A stretch of 64,000 nt of DNA from Nocardioides sp. (GCA_020636915.1 JACJWV010000002.1:62001-126000); one strand, 5' to 3'; counted from the stretch's first letter, positions 16,869-26,700 are shown. A program made the numbers and translations. The notes: a model not told the origin generated them from the letters alone.

Positions 16869-17432
16869 ATGCCCCGAGCCGGACTCACCACCGAGGCGCT
16901 GGCCATCGCCGGCGCCGAGCTGGCGGACGAGGTCGGCTTCGAGCACGTCACGGTGTCGGCGCTGGCGCGACGCTTCGGGGTGTCCGTCCCCAGCCTCTAC
17001 TCCCACCTGCGCGGCACGGAGGACCTGCACACCCGGATCGCGCTGCTCGCGCTGGAGGAGCTCGCGGACGGGGCGGCGGAAGCGCTCGCCGGACGCGCCG
17101 GACCGGACGCGCTGGCCGCCCTGGGCGACACCTACCGCGACTACGCCCGCGAGCACCCCGGCCGGTACGCCGCCGCCCGGCACCCCCTCGACGCCGAGAC
17201 CGCAGCGGGCAGCGCCGGCGTCCGGCATGCCCAGCTGGCGCGAGCGGTGCTGCGGGGCTACGACCTCGCCGAGCCCGACCAGACCCACGCCGTCCGACTC
17301 ATGGGCAGCACCTTCCACGGATTCGTCAGCCTCGAGCTGGCCGGCGCGTTCAGCCACAGCGAGCCGGACGCGCAGAGCAGCTGGGCGCGGATCCTCGACT
17401 CGCTCGACCACACCCTGAGGAGCTGGGCATGA
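16869..17432 (+). CDS. TetR/AcrR-family transcriptional regulator
   Basis: 187 residues. N-terminal helix-turn-helix EHVTVSALARRFGVSVPSLY (about residues 25-45), followed by HLRGTEDL and a TetR_C-type ligand-binding domain. I chose ATG 16869; ATG 16854 is in frame but lies inside the operator palindrome. The gene is divergent from the enoyl-CoA hydratase and probably represses both. Its stop overlaps the start of the downstream SGNH hydrolase gene (ATGA), so the hydrolase is likely part of the same regulon. The ligand may be an acyl-CoA, by context only. Confidence 0.85.
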   Translation: MPRAGLTTEALAIAGAELADEVGFEHVTVSALARRFGVSVPSLYSHLRGTEDLHTRIALLALEELADGAAEALAGRAGPDALAALGDTYRDYAREHPGRYAAARHPLDAETAAGSAGVRHAQLARAVLRGYDLAEPDQTHAVRLMGSTFHGFVSLELAGAFSHSEPDAQSSWARILDSLDHTLRSWA

Positions 17433-18586
17433 CCCTGACCACCGTGCCGATCACCGACGACCTGCTGCGCGGCGCTCTCGAGCTCGAGCCCACCGACCGC
17501 GGCCTGGTGCCGCACCGGCTGCCGGCGTGGGCCCGGGCGCAGTGCCCGGACCCCCAGCTCGCGATGGCCGAGAGCCAGCCCTCCGGCGTCCGCCTCGCGC
17601 TGCGCACCGCGGCCACCGTCGTGGAGCTCGACGTGCTCGTCACCCGCCGCGAGTACGTCGGCGCGCCGCTGCGCCCCGACGGGCGCTTCGACCTCGTGGT
17701 CGACGGCCGCCCGGCCGGCTCCACGACCGCGCCGGGCGGCGACACCTGGCTGATCGACATGACGACCGGGTCGTTCGACCTGCGCTCCGGACCGGTGGGC
17801 ACGGTCGCCTTCGACGCGCTCCCGGCCGGCGAGAAGGACGTCGAGGTCTGGTTGCCGCACGACGAAGGGGTCACCCTGGTCGCGCTCCGGGCCGACGCAC
17901 CGGTCGCGCCGCTGCCGGACCGCGGTCGGCGTACCTGGCTCCACCACGGCAGCTCCATCAGCCACGGCTCGGCGGCCACGAACCCCACGGGCACCTGGCC
18001 GGCGGTCGCGGCGGCCCTGGCCGGCGTCGACCTGGTCAACCTCGGGTTCGCGGGCAGCGCGCTGCTCGACCCCTTCACCGCGCGGACGATCCGCGACACC
18101 CCGGCGGACGTGGTCAGCGTCAAGATCGGGATCAACCTGGTCAACCTGGACCTGATGCGGCTGCGGGCGTTCGGCCCGGCCGTGCACGGCTTCCTCGACA
18201 CCATCCGCGACGGGCACCCCGACACCCCGCTGCTGGTGGTGTCGCCGATCCTGTGCCCGGCCCAGGAGCGCACGCCCGGACCGTCGGCGCCGGACTTCTC
18301 GCACCTCGCGGAGGGGAGGCTGCGGTTCGTCCCGCTCGGCGACCCGGCCGAGGTCGCGAGCGGCAAGCTCTCGCTGGAGGTGATCCGCGCGGAGCTGGCG
18401 CGCATCGTGGCCGAGCGCGCGGTCGACGACCCGTACCTGGGCTACCTCGACGGGCGCGAGCTCTACGGCGAGGCGGACCACGCCGAGCTGCCGCTGCCCG
18501 ACGACCTGCACCCCGACGCCGCGACGCACCGGCGGATGGGCGAGCGATTCGCACGGCTCGCGTTCGAGAGGCTGTTGGCGGGCTGA
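17429..18586 (+). CDS. SGNH/GDSL-family hydrolase with N-terminal beta domain
   Basis: 385 residues. An N-terminal beta-sandwich-like domain (1-165) precedes an SGNH hydrolase domain. Block I is LHHGSSISHG (Ser nucleophile), block II/III GFAGSAL and KIGINLVN, and block V the catalytic DDLHPD. Members are esterases or lysophospholipases. There is no signal peptide, so it is cytoplasmic. It is translationally coupled to the TetR regulator (ATGA), suggesting shared control with the divergent enoyl-CoA hydratase and a role in ester or thioester metabolism. Confidence 0.8.
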   Translation: MTLTTVPITDDLLRGALELEPTDRGLVPHRLPAWARAQCPDPQLAMAESQPSGVRLALRTAATVVELDVLVTRREYVGAPLRPDGRFDLVVDGRPAGSTTAPGGDTWLIDMTTGSFDLRSGPVGTVAFDALPAGEKDVEVWLPHDEGVTLVALRADAPVAPLPDRGRRTWLHHGSSISHGSAATNPTGTWPAVAAALAGVDLVNLGFAGSALLDPFTARTIRDTPADVVSVKIGINLVNLDLMRLRAFGPAVHGFLDTIRDGHPDTPLLVVSPILCPAQERTPGPSAPDFSHLAEGRLRFVPLGDPAEVASGKLSLEVIRAELARIVAERAVDDPYLGYLDGRELYGEADHAELPLPDDLHPDAATHRRMGERFARLAFERLLAG

Positions 18587-18600
18587 GCGCTCGGACCAGC

Positions 18601-19503
18601 TCAGGTGTCGCGACGGTCGACCGGCGGCTCCGGCACGACCACCACGATGCTGCTCGACTGCTCGGCGACGATCGACGCCGTGCGCCCGTGCACCAGCCCG
18701 GACACCGGGCCCTGCTCGTGGGTCCCGACGACGACGAGCTCGGCCTCCTCGCCCAGGCGCACGAGGGTGCGGTCGACCAGGCCCCGGGTCAGCACGGCGG
18801 TCGCGTCGACGTCGGGGTACTCCTCGGCCATGCCCGAGACGGTCTCGGAGAGCAGCAGCCGCTCGGCGTCGTACCCCGCCTCGGCGGGACCCACGTCACC
18901 CGACGGGGCGCGGACGTCGAAGATGCAGTGCACGACCCGTAGCGGCTGGCGCCGCAGCGAGGCCTGGCGGTAGGCGAACGCCAGCGCCCGGGTCGACGTG
19001 CCGTGCTCGTCGACGCCGACGAGCACACCGCGTCGCACGACCGAGGGCTCCGCCGGGCGCAGGATGACGACCGGGCAGGCCGGGTGGCGGGACAGGGCGT
19101 GCGCGACCGACCCGAGCAGCAGGCTCGCGACCGGGCCGCGGCCGCGGGACCCGACGACCAGCATCGCGGCCTCCGGAGCCAGCTCCAGCAACGCGTCGCG
19201 CGGGTCCAGCTCGGCGACGACGCCGCGCACCCGGACCTCGGGGGCCAGCTCGGCGACCCGGTCGGCCGCCTCCTGGAGCAAGGCCTCGGCGTCCTGCCGG
19301 ATGCCGTCCATCGCCAGCCCGCTGTCGACGCCGGCCTGGTCCATCCAGAGCAGCGCCGCCGTACCGACGATGCCGGTGGCGTGCACCAGCGTCAGGTCCC
19401 GGTCCTCCAGGCGCGCCTGCTCGGCCGCCCAGGCGACCGCGCGGTCGGACGTCTCGGAGCCGTCGACGCCGACGACGATGGTGTGGGCGGGGACGTCGGT
19501 CAT
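18601..19503 (-). CDS. Tandem-domain universal stress protein
   Basis: 300 residues with two UspA domains. The first (1-145) ends in the ATP-binding signature VVGSRGRGPVASLLLGSVAH. The second (155-300) has VVVGTHEQGPVSGLVHG. Tandem Usp proteins of this kind, such as mycobacterial Rv2623, bind ATP and belong to the DosR dormancy regulon. It lies 16 nt downstream of a second Usp gene, so the two form an operon. A DosR-like box lies upstream of the pair at 20417-20436. Confidence 0.88.
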   Translation of the reverse strand: MTDVPAHTIVVGVDGSETSDRAVAWAAEQARLEDRDLTLVHATGIVGTAALLWMDQAGVDSGLAMDGIRQDAEALLQEAADRVAELAPEVRVRGVVAELDPRDALLELAPEAAMLVVGSRGRGPVASLLLGSVAHALSRHPACPVVILRPAEPSVVRRGVLVGVDEHGTSTRALAFAYRQASLRRQPLRVVHCIFDVRAPSGDVGPAEAGYDAERLLLSETVSGMAEEYPDVDATAVLTRGLVDRTLVRLGEEAELVVVGTHEQGPVSGLVHGRTASIVAEQSSSIVVVVPEPPVDRRDT

Positions 19504-19519
19504 GTCTCCGACCCTACGT

Positions 19520-20362
19520 TCAGCGGGAGCCGGCGAGCGGGACGACCGCGACCGGGCACTCCGCGTGCTCGACGACCGCGTCCGTCACCGACCCGTGCAG
19601 GATGGTGCCGGCGGTCGAGCGATGGTGGGCACCGACGACGACCAGGTCCATCCGCCGGGACTCCCGGGCGAGGACGTCGGCGGGACTGTCGGGCACGAGC
19701 CGGGTCGTCGACCGGACCTCGGGGAACTTCTCCGCGAGACCGGCCACGGCCTCCGCGAGCTCGATCCCCGCCTGGTCGTCGCGACCGCTGTGCACGACGG
19801 TGAGCGGCAGGTCGCGCAGCGACGCCTGGCGGTAGGCGAACTCCAGCACCGGCCGCGAGCGCTCGCTCGCGTCGGCGCCGACCAGCACGCCGTGACGCAC
19901 CAGGCCGGGGTTGCTCGGCCGGATGACGACGACCGGGCACGGCGCGTGTCGCGACACCGCGACGCCCACCGAGCCGAGCAGGAGGGTGCTGACGGGTCCC
20001 CGGCCGCGCGATCCCACGACGACGGCGGCCGCGCGTTCGGCGAGGTCGAGCAGGGTCACCCGGGCGTCGGACATCCACAGCGCCTGGTGCACGGTCTGGT
20101 ACGGCGCGACCTCCGCGACCCGCTCGCGGGAGCGCTTCAGCATGGCCAGCGCGTCGTCCTGGAGGGCCCCGAGGACCGCACGGTGGTCGGCGCCCTCGGG
20201 CTCCATCCAGACCGACCCGGCAGGGTCCAGCCCGTGCGCCAGGGTGAGCTGCAGGTGCTCGCGCCCGGCGTGGTCGATCGCCCACTCCAGGGCCTGCTCC
20301 GACGACGGCGAGCCGTCCAGCCCGACGACGACGGTGCCCGGAGGAATGACGGTGGTCTCCAT
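19520..20362 (-). CDS. Tandem-domain universal stress protein
   Basis: 280 residues, two UspA domains. The first has VVGLDGSPSSEQALEWAIDH at its start and VVVGSRGRGPVSTLLLGSVG as ATP loop. The second has VLVGADASERSRPVLEF and VVVGAHHRSTAGTILHGSV. First gene of the two-gene Usp operon. ATG at 20362 was chosen as the family-typical start; upstream frame is open but non-coding. The divergent gap to the PNPOx gene contains the DosR-like box, placed about 55 nt from this start. Confidence 0.88.
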   Translation of the reverse strand: METTVIPPGTVVVGLDGSPSSEQALEWAIDHAGREHLQLTLAHGLDPAGSVWMEPEGADHRAVLGALQDDALAMLKRSRERVAEVAPYQTVHQALWMSDARVTLLDLAERAAAVVVGSRGRGPVSTLLLGSVGVAVSRHAPCPVVVIRPSNPGLVRHGVLVGADASERSRPVLEFAYRQASLRDLPLTVVHSGRDDQAGIELAEAVAGLAEKFPEVRSTTRLVPDSPADVLARESRRMDLVVVGAHHRSTAGTILHGSVTDAVVEHAECPVAVVPLAGSR

Positions 20363-20416
20363 GCCTCCAGGGTGCGCGGCGAGCGCTACTGCGGAGTACC
20401 GCCGAATGCCTCCGGT

Positions 20417-20436
20417 TTCGGGACCATCGGCCCTGC
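20417..20436. promoter_or_regulatory. DosR/DevR-like box in the divergent usp / PNPOx promoter
   Basis: TTCGGGACCATCGGCCCTGC matches 14 of 20 positions of the mycobacterial DosR box TTSGGGACTWWAGTCCCSAA. The minus strand of 29601-29620, upstream of cydA, shares GGACC-N-T-N-GGCCC with this site. A DosR-type regulator is encoded at 22769-23416. Assignment is by motif and context only. Confidence 0.5.
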
Positions 20437-20494
20437 ATCCGACCCGGTGCGCCACGCACCATGGACCACGACCACCCCTCTCGAGGAGCGCGAC

Positions 20495-20935
20495 GTGAAC
20501 GAGGCGATCGACCTGACCCGGGCCGAGTGCGAGCACCTCCTGCGCACCGGCATCGGCGGACGGATCGCCCTGTCAGCACCCGACGGCCCGCACATCGTGC
20601 CCGTCAACTACTCCGTCGTCGACGACGCCATCATCGTGCGCACGTCGCCGTACAGCGTCCTGGGCACCTACGGCCGCGACAGCGTCCTGGCCTTCGAGGT
20701 CGACCAGTTCGACCACGAGCGGCAGCGCGGCTGGAGCGTCGTCGCGCGCGGCCGGGGGGAGGTCGTCAACGACCCGGAGGAGCTCGAGCACATCCGGGCC
20801 ACCTGGGAGCCGCAGCCGTGGGCGGCCGGTGCCCGCACGCTCCACGTCCGGTTGCGCTGGTCCGAGATCACCGGCCGTCGCATCGGGAGCTCGTGGGACC
20901 TCGACCACGCCCTGCCGGTCCGACGGACCCTGTAG
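20495..20935 (+). CDS. Pyridoxamine 5'-phosphate oxidase family protein
   Basis: 146 residues, split-barrel flavin-binding fold: LLRTGIGGRIALSAPDGPHI, VPVNYSVVDDAIIVRTSPYS, VLAFEVDQFDHERQRGWSV, VARGRGEVVND. The pattern is that of the PNPOx-like 'nitroreductase/F420' group common near Usp genes and in dormancy regulons. FMN or F420 binding is likely, activity unknown. GTG at 20495 has GAGGAG about 7 nt upstream. Divergent from the Usp operon and upstream of the DosS-like kinase, with the DosR-like box in between. Confidence 0.8.
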   Translation: MNEAIDLTRAECEHLLRTGIGGRIALSAPDGPHIVPVNYSVVDDAIIVRTSPYSVLGTYGRDSVLAFEVDQFDHERQRGWSVVARGRGEVVNDPEELEHIRATWEPQPWAAGARTLHVRLRWSEITGRRIGSSWDLDHALPVRRTL

Positions 20936-20992
20936 CCCGCCTCGTCGATGTACCGAGCCGACTCCGGCCCGTTCCTGGGGCAGACTGACCGG

Positions 20993-22567
20993 GTGGAACC
21001 CACCGACCAGCACACGCTGCCGGCGTCCACGCGCGCGCTGCTGAAGGCGGTGGCCGCGATCTCGGCCAACCTCGACCTCAACACCGTGCTCACCCGGATC
21101 GTGGAGGCGGCGACCCAGCTGACCGGGGCGACGTACGGCGCCCTCGGCGTGCTCGGCCACGACTCCTTCCTCGTCGAGTTCGTCACCACCGGTCTCACCC
21201 GGGCGCAGCGGGAACGGATCGGCGACCTCCCGCGCGGCCACGGGATCCTCGGGCTCATCATCGAGCAGCCCCAGGCGCTGCGGCTCGACGACCTCGGCGA
21301 GCACCCGCGGTCCGCCGGCTTCCCGGCCCACCACCCGCCGATGCACAGCTTCCTCGGCGTACCCGTGCGCATCCGCGGGACGGTCTTCGGCAACCTCTAC
21401 CTGACCGAGAAGGAGGGAGGCGGCGGGTTCACCGACCAGGACCAGGCGCTGGTCGAGGCGCTGGCCGACACCGCCGGCTTCGTCATCGAGAACGCCCGCG
21501 CCTACGGGCTCAGCGAGCGCCGGCGGCAGTGGCTCGAGGCGTCCGCGACCCTGTCGGAGTCGCTCCAGCCGCCGATCGAGCTCGACGACGGGTTGGCGGA
21601 GCTGACCCGCGCCGCGCGCTCGATGACGGCTGCCGCGGCGACCGCGGTCGTCCATCTCGAGGACGGAGCCGCCGTCCACACGGTCTCCGCCGATCCCGAC
21701 CTCGACGAGGCGACGATCGAGGACGCCCTGGTCGCGCTCGAGGACCGGCCGTGGCCGCGGCCGGACGCCGTCCCCGTGGACATGCAGCTCGGTGACTTCC
21801 GGGCCACGCTGGTCCCGCTGCGCACGCACCTGGTCAGCCTGGGGCTGCTGGTGGTCCTGCACGTGCCCGGGTCGTCGCCGATGGCCGCCGAGGAGGGGCT
21901 GCTGCTCGCGTCGTTCGTCGACCAGGCCGGCCTCGCGCTCGACCGGGCCCAGGCGATCGAGGACCGTTCCGAGCTGGCGGTCACCTCCGACCGCGAGCGG
22001 ATCGCCCGCGACCTGCACGACGTGGTCATCCAGCGGCTGTTCGCCACGGGACTGCAGCTGCAGAGCGCCGCCCTCAAGGCGACGCCCGAGGTGTCCGCCC
22101 GGATCGACCAGGCGGTCGACGGGCTGGACGCGACGATCAAGGACATCCGCGGCACGATCTTCGAGCTCCAGCACCACGACGGCGGGCCGTCGCTGCGCGC
22201 GGACCTGCGGCACCTCACCCGTGAGTACGCACCGCTGCTGAAGTTCGACCCCGTCGTGCACACGGTCGGGCCGGTCGACTCGGTGGTGCCACGCGACGTG
22301 CGGGAGCAGGTCACGCCGGTGCTCCGCGAGGCCCTCTCGAACCTGGCGCGCCACGCCGCCGCCGACCACGGGGAGATCGTCGTCGAGGTCGACGACCACG
22401 AGCTGCGCCTCACGGTCGTCGACGACGGCATCGGCATCGGACCCGAGGTCGCCGAGAGCGGGCTGCGCAACGCGCGCCGCCGCGCCTCGGCACTCGGCGG
22501 CTCGCTGGAGCTGACCCCCCGACGACCGCGCGGGACGTCGTTCGTCTGGCGGGTCCCGATCCGCTGA
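20993..22567 (+). CDS. DosS/DevS-like GAF sensor histidine kinase
   Basis: 524 residues. GAF-A (about 20-165) contains GFPAHHPPMHSFLGVPVRIR and FGNLYLTEK, closely like mycobacterial DosS/DosT. The His before PPM (residue 114) corresponds to the heme ligand region of DosS, so gas sensing by heme is plausible. GAF-B spans 185-325. The HisKA_3 box is RERIARDLHDVVIQRLFATG and the HATPase_c domain ends with DDGIGIG and ARRRASALGGSLEL. It probably phosphorylates the convergent response regulator at 22769-23416. GTG at 20993 follows CAGACT by 6 nt. Confidence 0.88.
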   Translation: MEPTDQHTLPASTRALLKAVAAISANLDLNTVLTRIVEAATQLTGATYGALGVLGHDSFLVEFVTTGLTRAQRERIGDLPRGHGILGLIIEQPQALRLDDLGEHPRSAGFPAHHPPMHSFLGVPVRIRGTVFGNLYLTEKEGGGGFTDQDQALVEALADTAGFVIENARAYGLSERRRQWLEASATLSESLQPPIELDDGLAELTRAARSMTAAAATAVVHLEDGAAVHTVSADPDLDEATIEDALVALEDRPWPRPDAVPVDMQLGDFRATLVPLRTHLVSLGLLVVLHVPGSSPMAAEEGLLLASFVDQAGLALDRAQAIEDRSELAVTSDRERIARDLHDVVIQRLFATGLQLQSAALKATPEVSARIDQAVDGLDATIKDIRGTIFELQHHDGGPSLRADLRHLTREYAPLLKFDPVVHTVGPVDSVVPRDVREQVTPVLREALSNLARHAAADHGEIVVEVDDHELRLTVVDDGIGIGPEVAESGLRNARRRASALGGSLELTPRRPRGTSFVWRVPIR

Positions 22568-22622
22568 CCTCGCGCCCCGCTCGGGGGCTGCTCGACGAGC
22601 GGGCGGGCGGGTGGCGGTGGCC

Positions 22623-22740
22623 GGTGGGTCGGCGTGGGACGTCGTGCGAGGTGGCTGCCCCGGCGACCGGGCTGCATGACGTCCCCCGGGAGGTCATCCG
22701 GGGTGGCTGTCCCGGCGACCAGGCCGCATGACGACCCACC
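22623..22740. repeat. Composite palindrome/tandem repeat between kinase and regulator genes (includes GGGACGTCAT unit, copy 2)
   Basis: Outer arms GGTGGGTCG (22623-22631) and CGACCCACC (22732-22740). Inside lie GGGACGTCGTGC (22636-22647) and GCATGACGTCCC (22674-22685), inverted with one mismatch. Two direct copies of a GTGGCTG-CCCGGCGACC-GC-GCATGAC segment are offset by 52 nt. Located between the convergent kinase and regulator stops, where a terminator would be expected. Confidence 0.65.
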
Positions 22741-22768
22741 CGCCGCAGCCGGGGGTGACGACCGAGCG

Positions 22769-23416
22769 TCAGCGCAGGAGCTTGCTGGCGAGCACCGCCG
22801 CCTGCGTGCGGCGCTCGAGGCCGAGCTTGGCGAGGATGCTGGAGACGTAGTTCTTGACGGTCTTCTCGGCGAGGAACATCCGCTCGCCGATCTGCCGGTT
22901 GGTCAGCCCCTCGGCGATGTACCCGAGCAGCTTCATCTCCTGCTCGGTCAGGTCCGCCAGCTCCGGCGCGGTCGAAGGTGGGTTGCGGACCCGCTCGAGC
23001 ACCTTCGCGGTCAGGCTGGGGTCGATCAGCGAGTTGCCCGCGGCGACCTGGCGGACGGCCGAGACGAGGTCGCTGCCCTTGATCTCCTTGAGCACGTAGC
23101 CCGACGCCCCGGCCATGATCGCCGCGAACAGCGCCTCGTCGTCGTCGTACGACGTCAGGATCAGGCCACGGATCGAGGGATCGACGGCGCGGACGGTGCG
23201 GCACACCTCGATGCCCGAGCCGTCGGGGAGGCGGGCGTCGAGGACGGCGACGTCGGGCCGGAGCGCCGGGATCCGGCTCGCCGCCTCGGTCGCGGTGCTG
23301 GACTCGCCCACCACCTCGATGTCACCGGACGCCTCCAGCAGCGCCTTGAGCCCCTGCCGGACGACCTCGTGGTCATCGAGGAGGTACACGCGGATCGGGG
23401 TGCTGCTCTCGGCCAT
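22769..23416 (-). CDS. DosR/DevR-like NarL-family response regulator
   Basis: 215 residues. Receiver domain 8-125 with acidic pair LLDDHEVVRQG, phospho-acceptor D60 in DVAVLDARLPDGSGIE, LILTSYDDDEALF and GYVLKEIKG. The LuxR-type HTH is LTNRQIGERMFLAEKTVKNY, then SILAKLGLERRTQAAVLA. The HTH and the FLAEKTVKNYVS-LAKLG-ERRTQAAV string are nearly those of mycobacterial DosR. Located convergent to the GAF kinase and between it and the cyd genes. It likely controls the Usp, PNPOx and cyd genes through the boxes at 20417 and 29601. Confidence 0.92.
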   Translation of the reverse strand: MAESSTPIRVYLLDDHEVVRQGLKALLEASGDIEVVGESSTATEAASRIPALRPDVAVLDARLPDGSGIEVCRTVRAVDPSIRGLILTSYDDDEALFAAIMAGASGYVLKEIKGSDLVSAVRQVAAGNSLIDPSLTAKVLERVRNPPSTAPELADLTEQEMKLLGYIAEGLTNRQIGERMFLAEKTVKNYVSSILAKLGLERRTQAAVLASKLLR

Positions 23417-23509
23417 GGGTCAATTCCTACCAGCATCGGGTGCGCAAGCGCGGACGGACTCGGTCCACAGGTGGGTGCAGGACGGTTTCGCGACCGCTCC
23501 GAGGGCGCC

Positions 23510-23739
23510 GAGTCGGCGCGTCTTGTACGCCCCTGGCACGCGAGTCGGCGCGTCTTGTACGCCCCTGGCACGCGAGTCGGCGCGTCTTGTACGCCCCGGG
23601 CCCGCAAGTCGGCGCAACTTGCCGGCCACCCGCGTGGCTGTGGTGGACAACGCGGGCAAGACGCGCCGACTCGCGCGTTCCTACCCGGGCAAGACGCGCC
23701 GACTCGCGCTTCCGTAGCGGGCAAGACGCGCCGAGTCGG
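23510..23739. repeat. Inverted array of 32-nt repeats between devR-like and cydDC genes
   Basis: Three forward units begin GAGTCGGCGCGTCTTGTACG at 23510, 23542 and 23574 (two identical over 32 nt, the third differing at its end), then one decayed unit at 23606. After a 20-nt turn the reverse complement core GGGCAAGACGCGCCGACTCG appears at 23654, 23687 and 23719 (the last ends GAGTCGG). The array fills most of the 335-nt gap 23417-23751, so it overlaps the 5' region of the regulator gene and the 3' region of cydDC. No gene is seen in the gap. There are no unique spacers, so it is not CRISPR. Confidence 0.85.
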
Positions 23740-23751
23740 GCTCCCCGGCAG

Positions 23752-26700
23752 TCAGCAGCCCAGGTCGAGCACCCGGTCCACGCGGTCCAGGCCCGCCTCC
23801 GCGTGGGTGATCCACACGACGGTGCGGTCCCCGGCCCCGTCGTCGGGGCGGCCCAGCACCTCCGCGGCGAGCTCGTCGGCGGTCGCACCGTCGAGGTGGG
23901 CGGCCGGCTCGTCCAGCACCAGCACGGGCTGGTCGGCGAGCAGGGAGCGGGCGATCGCGATCCGGGCGCGCTCGCCGCCCGAGACCTGTGCGTGCCCGTC
24001 GCCCAGCCAGCTGTCGAGGCCGTCGGGCAGCGAGTCCAGCCAGCCGCCGAGCCGGGCCTGGCGCAGCGCGCCCTCGACCTCGTCGTCGGTCGCGGACGGC
24101 CGGGCGAGCCGCACGTTCTCCGCGAGCGTGCTGGCGAAGACGTGCGGGTCGTCGTCGACGAGGCCGACGGTGCCGCGGACGTCGCCCAGGGCGAGCTCGG
24201 GCAGCCGGTGGCTCCCCAGGCGCACGGCGCCGCGCACCGGGTCCACGAAGCGCATCAGCAGCGCCGCGAGCGTGCTCTTGCCCGACCCGGTCGGGCCGAC
24301 GACCGCGACCCGCTCGCCCGGGGTCAGGTGCAGGTCGAGGTCGTCGAGGACGACCCGGTCGCCCCAGGCGGCCGCGACGCCGTCGACCGACACGACGTCG
24401 CCGTCGAGCGGGACGGGGTCGGCCGGGTCGGCGACCGCGGGCGGGCGCGAGGTCAGGGCCGCGAGCCGGTCCTCGGCGGCGCGGGTGCGCGCCGACAGCG
24501 CGCCGGCGTCGGCCAGCTGCCCGGCCACCTCGCCGAGCGCGAGCGGGAGCAGCACCAGCAGCGCCATCATCGGCCCGGAGAGCACACCGTCGGCCACGAC
24601 CGACGTCAGCAGCAGGGCCGCACCGGCGACCGCGAGCCCGGAGCAGAGCAGCACCAGGGCCCGCCCGGTGGCCAGCCACGTGGCAGACGCAACGGTACGA
24701 CGCCCGAGCTCGACGCTCTCGGCGCCGACCGCGTCCAGGGCCCGGTCCTCGGCCTGCCACATCGCGAGCTCGCTCGCGGTCTGGGTGGCGTCGACGACGG
24801 CGTCGGAGAGCCGGGCCCGGGTCGCGACCGCGCCCTGCTCGGCCCGGGTCGCCCCTCGACGCGCGAGCAGGTAGCCCACCCCCGCGGCCGCGCAGACGGC
24901 GGCGACCGGGAGGAGGGAGCGCGGAGCGGCGAGCACAGCCACCACGGCCGCGATGCCCGCAGTGATCGCGAACCCGCGCACCGGCATCCGGACCCGCAGC
25001 TCGCGGTCCAGCACGCTGTCGACGTCGTCGACGACCGCAGCCAGCACGTCGCCGCGCCGTCGACCGAGTGCGCCCGGCGTCAGGGGGACCACGGCGTCGT
25101 ACACCTCGACGCGGCGCTGGGCGAGCAGCCGCAGCACCACGTCGTGCGACTGCACCCGCTCGACGTAGCGCAGGGCGGGGCGCGCGATGCCGAAGGTGCG
25201 CACCGCGACGATCGCGACGAGCAGCAGCAGGATCTGCGGCTGGTAGGACGCCTTCACGATCAGCCAGCCCGCGGTCGCGGTGAGCGCGACCCCGGAGGCC
25301 GAGGCGAGGCCGCCGAGGACCGTGGGCAGGGTGAGCCCGCGGCGCCGGGCCTCCGGCTGCACCTCCGGGGCGACCGGGCGGGTGGCGGCGGTGCGGCTGG
25401 AGGAGGTGGAGCGTACGGCGACGTACGGCGCCGGTGCGGGCAGCGTGACCACGCGGTCGGCCGCCGCCACCAGGGCCGGGCGGTGGGCGACGACGACCAC
25501 CGCGCTGGTGCGCCCGAGCTCGCGGACGACGTCGGCGATGACCTGCTCGGTGCCCGGGTCGAGGTGCGCGGTGGGCTCGTCGAGGAGCACCCAGGGACGG
25601 TCCGCGAGCACGACCCGGGCCAGCGCCAGGCGGGCCCGCTCCCCGGCCGACAGGGTCGTGCCGTCCTCGCCCAGCACCAGGCCGGGGTCGACGTCGAGCG
25701 CGACGCGGCGCAGGGCGTCGCGCAGCTGCTCGTCGGTCGCGTCGGGCCGGGCGAGCCGGAGGTTGTCGGCGAGGGTCCCGGCGACGAACACCGGCCGCTG
25801 CGGCAGCCAGGCGATGAGGTCGCGGGTCGGACCCTGCACGGTCCCCGAGGTCGGCTCGAGGAGGCCCGCGAGCACGGCGAGCAGCGTGGACTTGCCGCAC
25901 CCGGAGGGCCCGGTCACCGCGGTCACCCCGCGCTCGGGGACGTAGACCGAGACGTCGTCCAGCGCCGGCACGGTGCGGCCGGGGCGGAGCAGGCTGACGT
26001 GCTCGAGACGCATCGGGCCGGGCCGGCGGACCGGGCCGGTGTCGTCGGTGTCGTCGGGGTCGACGAGGTCGCTGGCGGCCTCGAAGGTGGCGACACCCTC
26101 GGACGCGGCGTGGAACTCGGCGCCGACGCGACGCAGCGGCCAGTAGGCCTCCGGCGCGAGCAGCAGCACCATCAGGGCGGTCTCGAGCCCGAGGCTGCCC
26201 TGCGACAGACGGATGCCGACGGTCACGGCCACCAGTGCGACCGAGAGGGTGGCGACCAGCTCGAGCACCGCGGAGGAGGCGAACGCGACCCGCAGGGTCT
26301 GCATGGTGCGCTCGCGGTAGCGGTCGGTCGTCGACCGGATCGTGCGCGACTGGGCCTCGGCGCGGCGGAACGCGACCAGCGTGGGCAGCCCGCGCATCAC
26401 GTCGAGGAAGTGGCCGGACAGCGACGCCATCGCGCGCCACTGCGACCGCGCCCGGTCCTGGGTCGCGAGGCCGACCAGGATCCCGAAGACCGGGATCAGC
26501 GGCAGGGTCGCCAGGACGATCAACGCGCTGGTCGGGTCGAGGATCGCGATCGCCACCAGGGTCAAGAAGGGCAGCACCCCGGCCAGCACCAAGGCCGGGA
26601 AGTAGCGGGTGAGGTAGGGCTCGGCCGCCGCCGCTCCCCGGGTCGCGAGCCCGGCGAGCTCGCCCGTCGACCGGCCCGCACCACCGTCGCGGAGGATGGC

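Noticed and set aside
23510..23739. Evenly spaced 32-nt repeats that might be a CRISPR array
   Set aside because: The units are contiguous with no unique spacers, the second half is inverted, and no cas genes are present.
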